Source of the DNA: an uncultured Caldisericota bacterium
GTDB lineage: Bacteria; Caldisericota; Caldisericia; Cryosericales; Cryosericaceae
Direction of reading: 5' to 3'
NCBI GenBank assembly: GCA_903871855.1
Contig: CAIQIK010000016.1
Coordinates: 1 to 64,000, forward strand
Length of the DNA stretch: 64,000 nucleotides
The first letter of the stretch is position 1. Each line of letters opens with the position of its first letter. Made by a program: the position numbers and the translations under genes. Shown piece after piece: positions 29,729 through 39,348 of this stretch. A model generated the notes under the pieces. It did not search any database, had not been told where the DNA came from, and saw only the letters and a list, made by a program, of their open reading frames with translations.

Positions 29729-30816
29729 CAGACAGCCTCCGGGCTCCGGGAAATAGCTCCCGCGATGCCAAGTGCGGCCATCTCGAAGACGATGTGATTG
29801 CCCCCCTGACTGAAGAAAGGCAGTGGCACTCCTGTCGTAGGAAGCAGTCCGACAACAACACCGATGTTGACAAACACCTGCACGGCGAGGAATACGCCCA
29901 GCGCCATGGTATAGACTCGGGCGAACGGCTCCGAGGACCTCGAGGCAAGCCTGAACAGATCAAAGACGAGCCACAGAAAAATACCGAGCACAATGGTCAC
30001 GCCGATAAGTCCAAACTCCTCCGAGAATATGGCAAAAACAAAGTCATTTTCCTGGGCCGGGAAGTGGACAAATTTCTGGACGCTCCGCATGAAACCCCGC
30101 CCCAGCATGCCGCCCCGCGCGACGGCAAACATGGAGTTGACCAGCTGATAGGCCACGCCTTTGGCCTTATCGACAGCCAGCGGGTTGATGAACGAGGTCA
30201 TCCTGACCTTCCAGGAAGCTTTCACGTTCACCGCCACCAGTGCCAGGGCGCTCAGGGCAGCCGTTCGGCTGATCCAGTAGCCAAACGGAGCACCAACGCC
30301 AAGCAGGATGACAATTGAGGACCCGGCAATGACGAAGGCCGTCCCGAAGTCGGGTTCCAGTGCGACCAGACCCGTGAACGCCAGCACGAATAGCAGAAAC
30401 GCGCGGTAGTATCGATGGCCATACTGGTTCAGGTACTTGCCGCTGAAGAGCTTGGCGGCGAGAAGAGGCACCACCAGGACAGCTGCCTGAGATGGCTGCA
30501 AGCCAATTGAACTCGTCCCGATCCATCGGCTGGAGCCATTGACACTTCTGCCGATACCGGGAACAAGAACAGCGACCAGCAACGCCCCCAGAGCATACGT
30601 CAGGAATTCGGACATGTCTGCCCAGCGCATGTACTTGAACCGCGAACTGAACCAGTAGGCGAAGACTCCCACACCTACGATAATCGCCTGCTTGACGACA
30701 CTCGGGGTGACCGCTACCAATTGACCTCGCGCAGCACTGAGACTGACGGCGATACTGTAGTTCTGTAGTACCCCCAGGCAGAGCAGTATGGCGACGAGAA
30801 CCAGAATACGTTTCAC
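29728..30816 (-). CDS. ftsW: FtsW/RodA/SpoVE (SEDS) protein
   Basis: Multi-TM; NGSSRWIG, LEPDFGTAFVIAGSS, NDFVFAIFSEEFGLIG, PTTGVPLPFFSQGG. Confidence 0.94.
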   Translation of the reverse strand: MKRILVLVAILLCLGVLQNYSIAVSLSAARGQLVAVTPSVVKQAIIVGVGVFAYWFSSRFKYMRWADMSEFLTYALGALLVAVLVPGIGRSVNGSSRWIGTSSIGLQPSQAAVLVVPLLAAKLFSGKYLNQYGHRYYRAFLLFVLAFTGLVALEPDFGTAFVIAGSSIVILLGVGAPFGYWISRTAALSALALVAVNVKASWKVRMTSFINPLAVDKAKGVAYQLVNSMFAVARGGMLGRGFMRSVQKFVHFPAQENDFVFAIFSEEFGLIGVTIVLGIFLWLVFDLFRLASRSSEPFARVYTMALGVFLAVQVFVNIGVVVGLLPTTGVPLPFFSQGGNHIVFEMAALGIAGAISRSPEAV

Positions 30817-32192
30817 GGCGCGATAGAACCCAGGCGACCCTGCACGATCTCCCTGAACCGGTCGCCACGCTGCTCAAAATCCCTGAACATGTCGAAACTG
30901 GCACAAGCAGGAGACAGAAGCAGCGTACCGCCTGCAGAAAGAAGTCGCACTCCATTGCTAACAGCGTCCTCAAGCGATTCGACGCGCACAATCGTCTTCA
31001 TGCCAACCGTGCGCAGCGCATCTTCGATAGCCGGGCCGGTCGCGCCCATCACGATTGCCGACACCAGATTTCTGTCTTGAACCAGATGCTGCGCCATCTC
31101 GTCGAATGAGACCTCCTTCGAGCTGCCTCCCAGAATGACAGTATATGGTCCAGTCATAGCATTAGCTGCTGTCATGACCGATTCTGGCGTCGTTGCCTTG
31201 GAGTCGTTGACGAACGTCACGCCACCTGCTGTTCCAACGTACTCCAGTCGGTGAGGCAGCCCGTTGAAGTCCCTCACGGCCCTGCGGATGGCATCTGGCG
31301 AGATACCGTACAGAAAGGCCGCCAGAGCTGCGCTCATAGCATTCGCCACATTGTGCCGCCCCGGGATGCGCAGATCTGTCTCCCTGAACAACTCCACCGT
31401 TCGTGTCGCATCTTTGAAAATGATAATGCCATCGACAACGTGCACGCCAGAGAATACATCATTGCCCAGTCCGAAGTAGAACACGGAAGGACTCAGCGTT
31501 GGCCCAAGCGCTCTCAGCGTGGGATCGTCCCAGTTAAGCACAACGGTGTCTTCTGTGGTCATGTTCTCAAATATGCGCCTTTTCGTGGCAAAATAGCGTT
31601 CCATGGTACCATAGCGGTCAAGATGGTTCGGAGTCAGGTTTGAGAAGATGGCCACACTCGGGTGAAACGTATGGGTGGTCTCGAGTTGAAAACAGCTGAC
31701 CTCCAGAACCGCAGGTCCTGCCAATGGATGTTCCACCAGAAGCTGCGACACTGGAGGACCCAGGTTGCCCCCCGTCACTGTGCCGGGATACTCCTCAGCA
31801 ACGATTTTCCCAAGAAGAGCTGTGGTCGTGCTCTTGCCATTGCTGCCAGTAACGGCAAGCATTGACAGATCGGCATACGCAGCAATCTCCATCTCACCAA
31901 CGACGAGTTTGCCCATCTGCACGGCGGCCAAGACAATCGGAGCTTTGGGCGGGACACCAGGCGACACGATGACGACGTCGAAGGCGGCCATGAGATTCGC
32001 ACTGTTCTGTCCAAATTCAAAGGGAATTCGCGCCTGCTGAAGAAGCCGTACGGCATGCTCGAACTTCTCGTCGGCAGCCTGCTGCTTGAACTCCGACACG
32101 AAGACGTCGACTCCGTGATCATGCAGGTACAAGGCTGCGTACAATCCACTTGGCAATGCTCCGACGATGAACGCAGAATTGAAAGGGATCAC
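30813..32192 (-). CDS. murD: UDP-N-acetylmuramoylalanine--D-glutamate ligase
   Basis: VTGSNGKSTTTALLGKI, SNLTPNHLDRYGTMERYFATKRRIF, NDSKATTPES. Confidence 0.95.
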   Translation of the reverse strand: MIPFNSAFIVGALPSGLYAALYLHDHGVDVFVSEFKQQAADEKFEHAVRLLQQARIPFEFGQNSANLMAAFDVVIVSPGVPPKAPIVLAAVQMGKLVVGEMEIAAYADLSMLAVTGSNGKSTTTALLGKIVAEEYPGTVTGGNLGPPVSQLLVEHPLAGPAVLEVSCFQLETTHTFHPSVAIFSNLTPNHLDRYGTMERYFATKRRIFENMTTEDTVVLNWDDPTLRALGPTLSPSVFYFGLGNDVFSGVHVVDGIIIFKDATRTVELFRETDLRIPGRHNVANAMSAALAAFLYGISPDAIRRAVRDFNGLPHRLEYVGTAGGVTFVNDSKATTPESVMTAANAMTGPYTVILGGSSKEVSFDEMAQHLVQDRNLVSAIVMGATGPAIEDALRTVGMKTIVRVESLEDAVSNGVRLLSAGGTLLLSPACASFDMFRDFEQRGDRFREIVQGRLGSIAP

Positions 32193-32195
32193 TGG

Positions 32196-33176
32196 TTACC
32201 TCCACGTCATCGTCAGTGCTCCCGCAATGACAAACAGGGTACTCACAACAAAGAACCGGTCGACGATCTTCGGCTCAGTCCACCCCAGCTTCTCAAAATG
32301 GTGATGTATCGGAGCCATAAGGAACACCCTCTTCCGGCGCCCAGAGGTTTTGAAGACAAATACCTGGATCATCACGCTTATCGCCTCTCCCAGGAACAGT
32401 CCTCCCAGCAAGATCGATGACACCTGGTTCCCGGAGGCAAACGCCCACGCGACGAAAATGGAACCAAGCGCAAGCGACCCCGTATCTCCCATAAACACTG
32501 ATGCTTTTGAGCCATTGAACCACAGAAACGAAATGACGAACGCAACAGCTGCCAAAGGAAGCATGCCGGCCAGTCCCGCCGGATGCAACAGCGATGCCAC
32601 TCCAGCCACAGCAAATGCCGGAAGACTCGTCTTGGCAAGCAGACCATCAAGGCCATCCGTCAGGTTGAACGCATTCACCATGCCGACCGCGTACAGCATG
32701 GCAACAACGTAGAAAGCCCAGCCTGCGAGAAGGAATCCACCGCTGGTCAAACGAAGGGCCGGAATGATCGATGGATACGCCAGAGTGAAGAAGAGTCCGG
32801 CCGCTACTGCCTGGATCAGAAGTTTCTGGTAGCCAGGCAGTCCATCATTTCTGTGCTTGAGCTCTTTGATCCAGTCGTCCAGAAAACCGGAAAGGAGATT
32901 GATGGTCACGAAGACAATTGTGGCGACGTCGAGCTTTGTCAAGCCTCTTCGCCCCATCACGAAGAGATAGGCAGTCACGGCCCCGGTGATGTTGAGAACC
33001 AGCATCAGGCCACCCCCCGTAGGCGTACCCTCTTTGGACCTGTGAGAAACAGGCCCCTCGTCTCGTATCAACTGCGTAAACCGTGCCCTGCGAAGCCACA
33101 CAATGAGGAGTGGAAAAAGAGCCAGGTCCACAAGGGCAAGAACGAGGACCAGCGATGTGCCAAACGCCGCCGTCAT
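32196..33176 (-). CDS. mraY: Phospho-N-acetylmuramoyl-pentapeptide transferase
   Basis: KEGTPTGGGLML, GFLDDWIKELKHRNDGLPGYQKLLIQ, NLTDGLDGLL, FMGDTGSLALG. Confidence 0.96.
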   Translation of the reverse strand: MTAAFGTSLVLVLALVDLALFPLLIVWLRRARFTQLIRDEGPVSHRSKEGTPTGGGLMLVLNITGAVTAYLFVMGRRGLTKLDVATIVFVTINLLSGFLDDWIKELKHRNDGLPGYQKLLIQAVAAGLFFTLAYPSIIPALRLTSGGFLLAGWAFYVVAMLYAVGMVNAFNLTDGLDGLLAKTSLPAFAVAGVASLLHPAGLAGMLPLAAVAFVISFLWFNGSKASVFMGDTGSLALGSIFVAWAFASGNQVSSILLGGLFLGEAISVMIQVFVFKTSGRRKRVFLMAPIHHHFEKLGWTEPKIVDRFFVVSTLFVIAGALTMTWR

Positions 33177-34729
33177 CGCTGTCCCTCCTGCGACCGCAGA
33201 TCACTGGCACTACAGACATAGCCGTGATCGCGCAACGCGAGGCGCACCTCTTTCCGATCATCGAAGACAACATCCTCGTGCTCGTAGTACATGACCGTCT
33301 CATGTCCACGACCGAGAATCAGGACCATGTCGCCGGGTCTGGCTGCAGCAACGGCAGTTCGAATTGCCTGTCTTCTGTCTTCGATGACCGTGAAATGCTC
33401 GCTGGTAAACCCCTGTTCAATATCATGAACAGCAATCGACGCATCTTCATGACGAGGATCCTCGACAGTCACGTAAGACCAGCGGCAGGCCTCTTCTGCG
33501 AGGCGGGCCATAATCGGGCGTTTCTCGCGGTCGTCGGCACCGACAGAGCCGAACACGGCTAGCAAGTCCCCCCGAACAGTGGGCCGCACGGCGTTGAACA
33601 GTGCCGAGAACTCCTCTGGCGTATGGGCGTAATCCACGACGACCTCGAAGGGCTGCCCACAGTCAATGCGTTCATAGCGTCCGGGGATGTATAGTGGAGC
33701 AGCAAGAGATTGCACAGTCGTGCCCAGATCGCAGGTGGATTCAAGAGCACAGACCGAACTAATGGCCGCCAGACAGTTGGACGCCTGGAACGCCGGGCCG
33801 ATCGAAAGCTCCACGTTAAACGTAGCTCCATCTCGGGCACGGACCTGAAACGTGGTTTTTCCCATTATAGACACGACGTGGTCACCGTGCAGGTCAGCCT
33901 CTCGCTCCAGGGAAAACGTCCTGACCTGCGAGTGTCTCGCTGCGTTCCTGAATGCAGCGAACGAAGGATCGTCGGCGTTGAGAACGGCCACAGAGCTTTC
34001 ATCGAGTGACGTGAACAGGTGCAGCTTGGCCGTCAGATATGCGTCCATCGTGCCATGATAACCCATGTGGTCCTGCGAGAAATTGGTGAAGACTCCGCAA
34101 TCAAAGTGCATGCCATGGACTCTGCCAAAAGCGAGTGCAAACGAGGAAACCTCTAGTATCGCAACCTCAGCCCCCTGGTGGGCCGCATGGGCAAGGTACC
34201 AGTTGAGCGAAAAAGCCTCCGGCGTCGTGGCGGGAAGCGAGTCGGGAGGAAAGAACTCGCCGTCAGGCATGAAATAGCCCGTGGTCCCAATCATGACGCA
34301 TGCAATGTCCAGTCCCTGCAGAAGACGACGGATCATGTATGCTGTGCTTGTCTTGCCGCTCGTTCCAGTGATGCCGATCATTTTCATGCGACGAGCAGGG
34401 AAGCTGAAGAAGGCTTGCGAGATCAGACTCAGGAACTCACGGCAGCTCGAGACAACAACAACCGGAACATCCTGAACCTCAGGATGTTCCGTCTCGGCAA
34501 CGACGCAGGACGCCCCAGCGCAAAGAGCGCTTGTGATATAGGACGCCCCGTCCAGCCTGGTTCCGGGGATGGCGACAAACATTGCTCCCGGCCCGCATTC
34601 ACGGGAATCGGGCGTGACCAAACTGATCATGGTCCTTGCTCCAAGCGAAGAACGCTTGGGATCCCAGGACGATGGAGGCAGCATATGAAGGAGCTCGGTA
34701 AGCTCTTGTTCTCGGGCGGCGTATTTCAT
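33173..34729 (-). CDS. murE: MurE-type UDP-N-acetylmuramoyl-tripeptide synthetase
   Basis: GITGTSGKTSTAYMI, TNFSQDHMGYHGTMDAYLTAKLHLF, VDYAHTPEE; substrate motif EDPRHED. Confidence 0.93.
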   Translation of the reverse strand: MKYAAREQELTELLHMLPPSSWDPKRSSLGARTMISLVTPDSRECGPGAMFVAIPGTRLDGASYITSALCAGASCVVAETEHPEVQDVPVVVVSSCREFLSLISQAFFSFPARRMKMIGITGTSGKTSTAYMIRRLLQGLDIACVMIGTTGYFMPDGEFFPPDSLPATTPEAFSLNWYLAHAAHQGAEVAILEVSSFALAFGRVHGMHFDCGVFTNFSQDHMGYHGTMDAYLTAKLHLFTSLDESSVAVLNADDPSFAAFRNAARHSQVRTFSLEREADLHGDHVVSIMGKTTFQVRARDGATFNVELSIGPAFQASNCLAAISSVCALESTCDLGTTVQSLAAPLYIPGRYERIDCGQPFEVVVDYAHTPEEFSALFNAVRPTVRGDLLAVFGSVGADDREKRPIMARLAEEACRWSYVTVEDPRHEDASIAVHDIEQGFTSEHFTVIEDRRQAIRTAVAAARPGDMVLILGRGHETVMYYEHEDVVFDDRKEVRLALRDHGYVCSASDLRSQEGQR

Positions 34730-36435
34730 GGTTTCAACCTCAGATACTGTATCAGCTGGAGCGCAATCTTCTTGAAGGTTGGCCCCGCTACACGAAATGA
34801 CGTGCGTTCTCCTTTTTGGGTCTCATGGATGCTGAGGAACACGACGACCCTGGGGTCGTTCGCGGTCAGAATTCCTGCGAAGCTGAATACGTACGATCCG
34901 TCATTCAGATAGCCCCCACCGGGAGCGACGATCTGAGCAGTACCAGTCTTCCCGGCAACTTCATAGCCGGGGATGTACGCACTGAAAACGCCGACATCTT
35001 TCTGCACGACTCCATGAAGGCCCTCGAGAACAGCCTTGGCCGTCTCCGGCTTGAACAACTGGCCGACGACCCCAGGGACGTCCGTGCGCTGACTCGCCCC
35101 AGAAGCGTCGACGATATGGTCGACCACGTAGGGTCGCTGCATGAGGCCTCCGTTGGCTATCGTGGCGTAGAAGTTTGCCATTTGAATCGCCGTCACTGCT
35201 ATGCCTTGGCCAAATCCCATGGTGGGAAGCGTCGTCTTTGACCAGAGAGACGTCGGAAGCAGAATGCCGGATTCCTCTCCGGGCAGATCGATACCCGTCG
35301 GTTTGCCAAAACCGTACCGGCTCAGGCAGTCATAGAAGCGCGTAGCTCCTATCTTCATGCTCAATTGGCAAAACGCCACATTCGAGGAGTGCTGCAGCAT
35401 TGCGTAGAGGTTCATGGTCCCATATGGATAGAGATCGTGAACGACCGTGTCGAAGACTTTGAGACTACCACCGCTGTAGAACGTACTCTGCAGCGTGATC
35501 GTACCCGTCTCGAGACCAGCGACCGATGTTGCCGCCTTGAATACAGAACCAGGCTCATAGTTGGCACTGATTACCTTTTCTGACAGAGAGCTCATCGGAG
35601 CATCCTGCCAGTGTTCAGGATCCACGCCGGGGACATCGACCATCGCAAGGACCGCATCGGTCTTTGGGTCCAGGATCGTGCATGTAGCCCGCTTTCCATC
35701 ATACGTCTTGAGAGTGTCCATGAGAGCCTGCTGCGCGAAATACTGGATGTTCGAGTCGATTGTCAGCACGATGTTCTTCCCTGCTATGGGTTCGAGAACA
35801 TCTTCTGTGACGGCGGGCTCACCAGGGTTCGACCCGGAGACTCTGTAGGTATGCCGCCCGTCTGTACCTCCAAGTTCCTTGTCGTATTGAAACTCGATTC
35901 CCGACAGGCCCTGGTTGTCCGAGCCCGTGACGCCGACAACGGAAGACATGAGAGCTCCTAGTGGATAGACCCGGCGATAGCCCTTGTCCAGCACGATTCC
36001 TGGTATGTTGAGTCGGCTCAGTGCGTCGTATTCCACAACGCCTACCTGCTTCTTCAGATAAATGAAGCTTGATGACGCGCTGCGTATCTGTTGCTCCAGC
36101 TGCGTCACAGATGTCTTGAGGATGGGGGCAATGCTGGCGGCAGTCAAGTGAGGATCCCCCACTTCCTTCATGTACAGGCCCAGGGACCACGTCGCTACAT
36201 CCTGCGCTAGTACACGCCCTGTCGAATCCAGGATCATTCCTCGCTTTGCTTTGATAGGGATGGAGTCGGTTTCAAGCTGCTGGTTGGCCATGTTCACAAG
36301 AGCAGTTCGGGCCACTACTTGCAGATAGACGAACCGTGACTCAATTCCTAGCACTGCAACCAGGAATACAATAAAAACGACGACAAGACGTCGTCTGAAC
36401 ATATCATTGAAAGACGCGACGCCTCTCTTCATCAA
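34726..36435 (-). CDS. ftsI: Class B penicillin-binding protein (FtsI-like division transpeptidase)
   Basis: EPGSVFKAATS (SxxK), SSN, KTGTAQ motifs; N-terminal TM; no PASTA. Confidence 0.92.
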   Translation of the reverse strand: MMKRGVASFNDMFRRRLVVVFIVFLVAVLGIESRFVYLQVVARTALVNMANQQLETDSIPIKAKRGMILDSTGRVLAQDVATWSLGLYMKEVGDPHLTAASIAPILKTSVTQLEQQIRSASSSFIYLKKQVGVVEYDALSRLNIPGIVLDKGYRRVYPLGALMSSVVGVTGSDNQGLSGIEFQYDKELGGTDGRHTYRVSGSNPGEPAVTEDVLEPIAGKNIVLTIDSNIQYFAQQALMDTLKTYDGKRATCTILDPKTDAVLAMVDVPGVDPEHWQDAPMSSLSEKVISANYEPGSVFKAATSVAGLETGTITLQSTFYSGGSLKVFDTVVHDLYPYGTMNLYAMLQHSSNVAFCQLSMKIGATRFYDCLSRYGFGKPTGIDLPGEESGILLPTSLWSKTTLPTMGFGQGIAVTAIQMANFYATIANGGLMQRPYVVDHIVDASGASQRTDVPGVVGQLFKPETAKAVLEGLHGVVQKDVGVFSAYIPGYEVAGKTGTAQIVAPGGGYLNDGSYVFSFAGILTANDPRVVVFLSIHETQKGERTSFRVAGPTFKKIALQLIQYLRLKP

Positions 36436-36465
36436 TTCCGTATGGTCTTGACGCAGGGATTCCTA

Positions 36466-36810
36466 CTAGTGAAGACTGTCCAGTGTGCCAATCACCGCCG
36501 TGTTATTGGCTGCCATTCCTATGGCGCCTGCGGCAGCTCGCACCCGATCGGGTGACATGAGCTTTGTATCGCGCTCGAGCAGTGATTCTTGCAGCTGAAG
36601 CTGTACCTGAATGGCTGTCCTGTTCAACTCCACCTGATGTTCCAGGAAGAGAGTTGTGCTGTACACATAACCATAGGCACACAACAAACCAACGATCGTC
36701 ACGCTCAGAACAACATACCGACGTGTTGCGCTCCTTACCCTGGCCGAGACACGGACTGCCGCGGCAGGACGGCGGACTGTTGTGTAGTTGCCTCTGACTG
36801 CAATACTCAT
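36466..36810 (-). CDS. ftsL: FtsL-like small bitopic division protein
   Basis: Position between rsmH and ftsI; short N-terminal tail, one TM, coiled-coil-like C-terminus. Confidence 0.6.
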   Translation of the reverse strand: MSIAVRGNYTTVRRPAAAVRVSARVRSATRRYVVLSVTIVGLLCAYGYVYSTTLFLEHQVELNRTAIQVQLQLQESLLERDTKLMSPDRVRAAAGAIGMAANNTAVIGTLDSLH

Positions 36811-37715
36811 GGCTGTACCCTTTCCAGCACGCGCAACTTGGCGCTGCGAGAGCGTCTGTTCGTCACGACTTCTGAGTCCGTAGGCCGAATGACCTTCTTG
36901 TTGACCAGATGAAATCCTGGCTCCCCCGAGACCGGATTCCCGCAGAGAGCCAGGTAGCTTCTCTTCACAATTCTATCTTCGAGCGAATGGTAACTTATGA
37001 CCAGGAGTCTTCCATTTAGATTCAAGAGCGATGCTGCGGACTTGAGACCATTCTCGAGAGCATTGAGCTCATCGTTGACATATATGCGTAGAGCTTGAAA
37101 GGATTTGGTGGCAGGATGCAAGCGGGCGTGCCTGGTAGGGAAGACAGCGGCTACTGTCTCCGCCAATTCGCTCGTCGTCTCGATCGGCGCTCGTTGCCGA
37201 CGACGTACGATCGCGCGAGCGACCTGACGTGACCTTCCCTCCTCGCCGTACTTCCACAAGATGTCGGCGATATCTTCCTCTGGAAACGAGTTCACGATAT
37301 TCCTGGCAGAGACCTTGAGATTATCGTCCAGCCGCATGTCCAGTGGTTGGTCATGGCTAAACGAAAAACCCCTGCCTGTGCCCGTGAGTTGCTCTGAAGA
37401 AAAACCCAGATCCATCAGGATTCCGTCGAATCGTGTGTCTGGATAATCCTTCAACAACCGCGTCATGTCCCGAAAGTTTCCGCGGATGATAACCTTGCGG
37501 GCGGCAGTATCATTCAGCCGCTCGCGGGCAATGGCGAGAACCGCTGCATCAACGTCCAACATGAAAAGCGTCCCTTCGCTAGAAAGTTGACGCCCAACCT
37601 CATATGCGTGTCCGCCTTCCCCTGTCGTGCAATCCAGATAGGTTCCGTCTGGTCGAATCTGCAGGTATGTTATGACCTCGTCCAGGAGGACTGGGGTATG
37701 AACAAACTCACTCAT
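36807..37715 (-). CDS. rsmH: 16S rRNA (cytosine(1402)-N(4))-methyltransferase
   Basis: HTPVLLDEVITYL, DCTTGEGGHAYE, DLGFSSEQL, FSHDQPLDMRLD, ISYHSLEDRIVK. Confidence 0.97.
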   Translation of the reverse strand: MSEFVHTPVLLDEVITYLQIRPDGTYLDCTTGEGGHAYEVGRQLSSEGTLFMLDVDAAVLAIARERLNDTAARKVIIRGNFRDMTRLLKDYPDTRFDGILMDLGFSSEQLTGTGRGFSFSHDQPLDMRLDDNLKVSARNIVNSFPEEDIADILWKYGEEGRSRQVARAIVRRRQRAPIETTSELAETVAAVFPTRHARLHPATKSFQALRIYVNDELNALENGLKSAASLLNLNGRLLVISYHSLEDRIVKRSYLALCGNPVSGEPGFHLVNKKVIRPTDSEVVTNRRSRSAKLRVLERVQP

Positions 37716-38155
37716 CTGGCCTGCAAAGCTCCAATATTCTGTTCGAAAACCTTCTCCGCTTTAGACCGGTAGACATCCCAGATGTGAACGTCCCAGATCT
37801 CCAGGTGCGTCAAGGCACCGGCGAATACGATCTCTTTGTCGATCGAAGCATACTCACGTAGGTGTTGAGGTATCGAAATACGACCAATTTTGTCGAGTTC
37901 AACCGTTGCCGCTCCGCTGAAGAGAATGCGGACGAAAGCCCGATTGTCGGATGAGACAGGGATGAGGTCACCATAGAACCGGTCGATGATGGAGGTCCAC
38001 ACTCTGTCATCAAACAGGTAAAGGCATCGATCCATGCCCTTGGTGAGAACGTAGGAAGAGCCGGTGTCGCATCGGTAGTGGGCGGGGAACACTGTTCGTC
38101 CCTTGTCGTCCACGGAGTAACGGTATTCACCGATGAAGCAGTTCTCCTTGTTCAT
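37712..38155 (-). CDS. mraZ: Transcriptional regulator MraZ
   Basis: Two SpoVT/AbrB-like repeats (GEYRYSVDDKGRTVFPAHYR; VELDKIGRISIPQHLREYA); preferred start MNKENCF at 38155. Confidence 0.93.
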   Translation of the reverse strand: MNKENCFIGEYRYSVDDKGRTVFPAHYRCDTGSSYVLTKGMDRCLYLFDDRVWTSIIDRFYGDLIPVSSDNRAFVRILFSGAATVELDKIGRISIPQHLREYASIDKEIVFAGALTHLEIWDVHIWDVYRSKAEKVFEQNIGALQAR

Positions 38156-38161
38156 GGCGTA

Positions 38162-38190
38162 AGTATACCACAATTTCCCACTTTTTACCA
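38162..38190 (-). promoter_or_regulatory. mraZ promoter (-10 TATACT) with three 10-nt-phased MraZ-type boxes (TGGTA-N5-TGGGA-N5-TGGTA)
   Basis: Boxes on minus strand at 38186-38190, 38176-38180, 38166-38170; TATACT at 38162-38167, 6 nt before mraZ ATG. Confidence 0.7.
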
Positions 38191-38220
38191 CAATTCATGG
38201 AAAACCGCCAAGAACAAGTG

Positions 38221-39255
38221 TTAAACTATCGTTCCGCCCCCAAGTATATATCGGTTGTCGTAGAAGACCACCGCTTGTTCCGGGGTAACAGCAAACAATG
38301 AATCAGCCAGATGGACGGAGACTCTATCCTCAGAGACTCGGTCAATACTTCCTTTGACCGGCTTTGATCTGTATCGTGTCACGACGTCTGCGCTGAAGTG
38401 CAACGATTTTCCGGTGGGAAGATGCTGCCATTTCAGGTCGATAGCTTCAAACGCATCTCTCATGCACGCACTTCGCTGCCCGACGACCAGCTGATTCGTG
38501 GTGTATCGCTTCTCCACGACATAGAGCCGTGATGCAGCACTGATGCCAAGGCCTGATCGCTGGCCGATCGTGTATGACACTAGCCCCTGGTGCTTCCCGA
38601 TAACGGTTCCATCCGTCAGGATCACATCTCCAGGCATACATGGCAGGCGACGACGGATCTCTTCGCCGACCGAACCTTCCACAAAACACAGATCCTGACT
38701 TTCGCGACTTGCCAGAAGACCGGGGCTGAACCACCGTGAAGCCAGTCCCTCCACCTCGCTCTTGATGCGGCCCGCGAGAGGGAACAGGGCTCTGCGACGC
38801 TGCTCTGCCGAAAGCCGGTACAGGAAGTATGACTGATCCTTCGCCTGGTCTGTGCCACGGCAGATCTGATCCCCATCACCACCGTGGACGATTCCTGCGT
38901 AGTGGCCGCTCGCGATAAGGTCTGCATGCAGCTCGTCAGCCACGTTAAGCAATCCCTGCCACTTGACGTACTCGTTGCAGAATACACAAGGATTTGGCGT
39001 GGCCCCTTCGGCCATCGCTTGCCAGAACGGCTGGACGACCTGGCAGTCAAAGATGTCTTTCACGTCCACATTGTGCCAAACGATTCCAAGATGCTCGCAC
39101 TGGGCCTTCGCCCGTCGCGTGGAACTGATGTCACAGCACGCACTGTGCTGAGAGAAGTGCAGAGTGACCCCGATGACGTGTTCGCCAAGCTCTTTCAGGA
39201 GCAGTGCAGAGACAGCAGAGTCTACCCCTCCACTCATTCCGACTACGACGCTCAT
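38221..39255 (-). CDS. mnmA: tRNA-specific 2-thiouridylase
   Basis: VVGMSGGVDSAVSALLL, ATPNPCVFCNEYVKW, ASGHYA, GKHQGLVSYTIGQRSGLGI. Confidence 0.94.
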   Translation of the reverse strand: MSVVVGMSGGVDSAVSALLLKELGEHVIGVTLHFSQHSACCDISSTRRAKAQCEHLGIVWHNVDVKDIFDCQVVQPFWQAMAEGATPNPCVFCNEYVKWQGLLNVADELHADLIASGHYAGIVHGGDGDQICRGTDQAKDQSYFLYRLSAEQRRRALFPLAGRIKSEVEGLASRWFSPGLLASRESQDLCFVEGSVGEEIRRRLPCMPGDVILTDGTVIGKHQGLVSYTIGQRSGLGISAASRLYVVEKRYTTNQLVVGQRSACMRDAFEAIDLKWQHLPTGKSLHFSADVVTRYRSKPVKGSIDRVSEDRVSVHLADSLFAVTPEQAVVFYDNRYILGGGTIV

Positions 39256-39348
39256 GAACAGCTTCCAGCCACTAGGCTGGTTCCGGGAGCAGCAACAACG
39301 GCCATCCTGGTCGCCTTGTGGAATCCTCCGATATCCGAGCTACATCCA

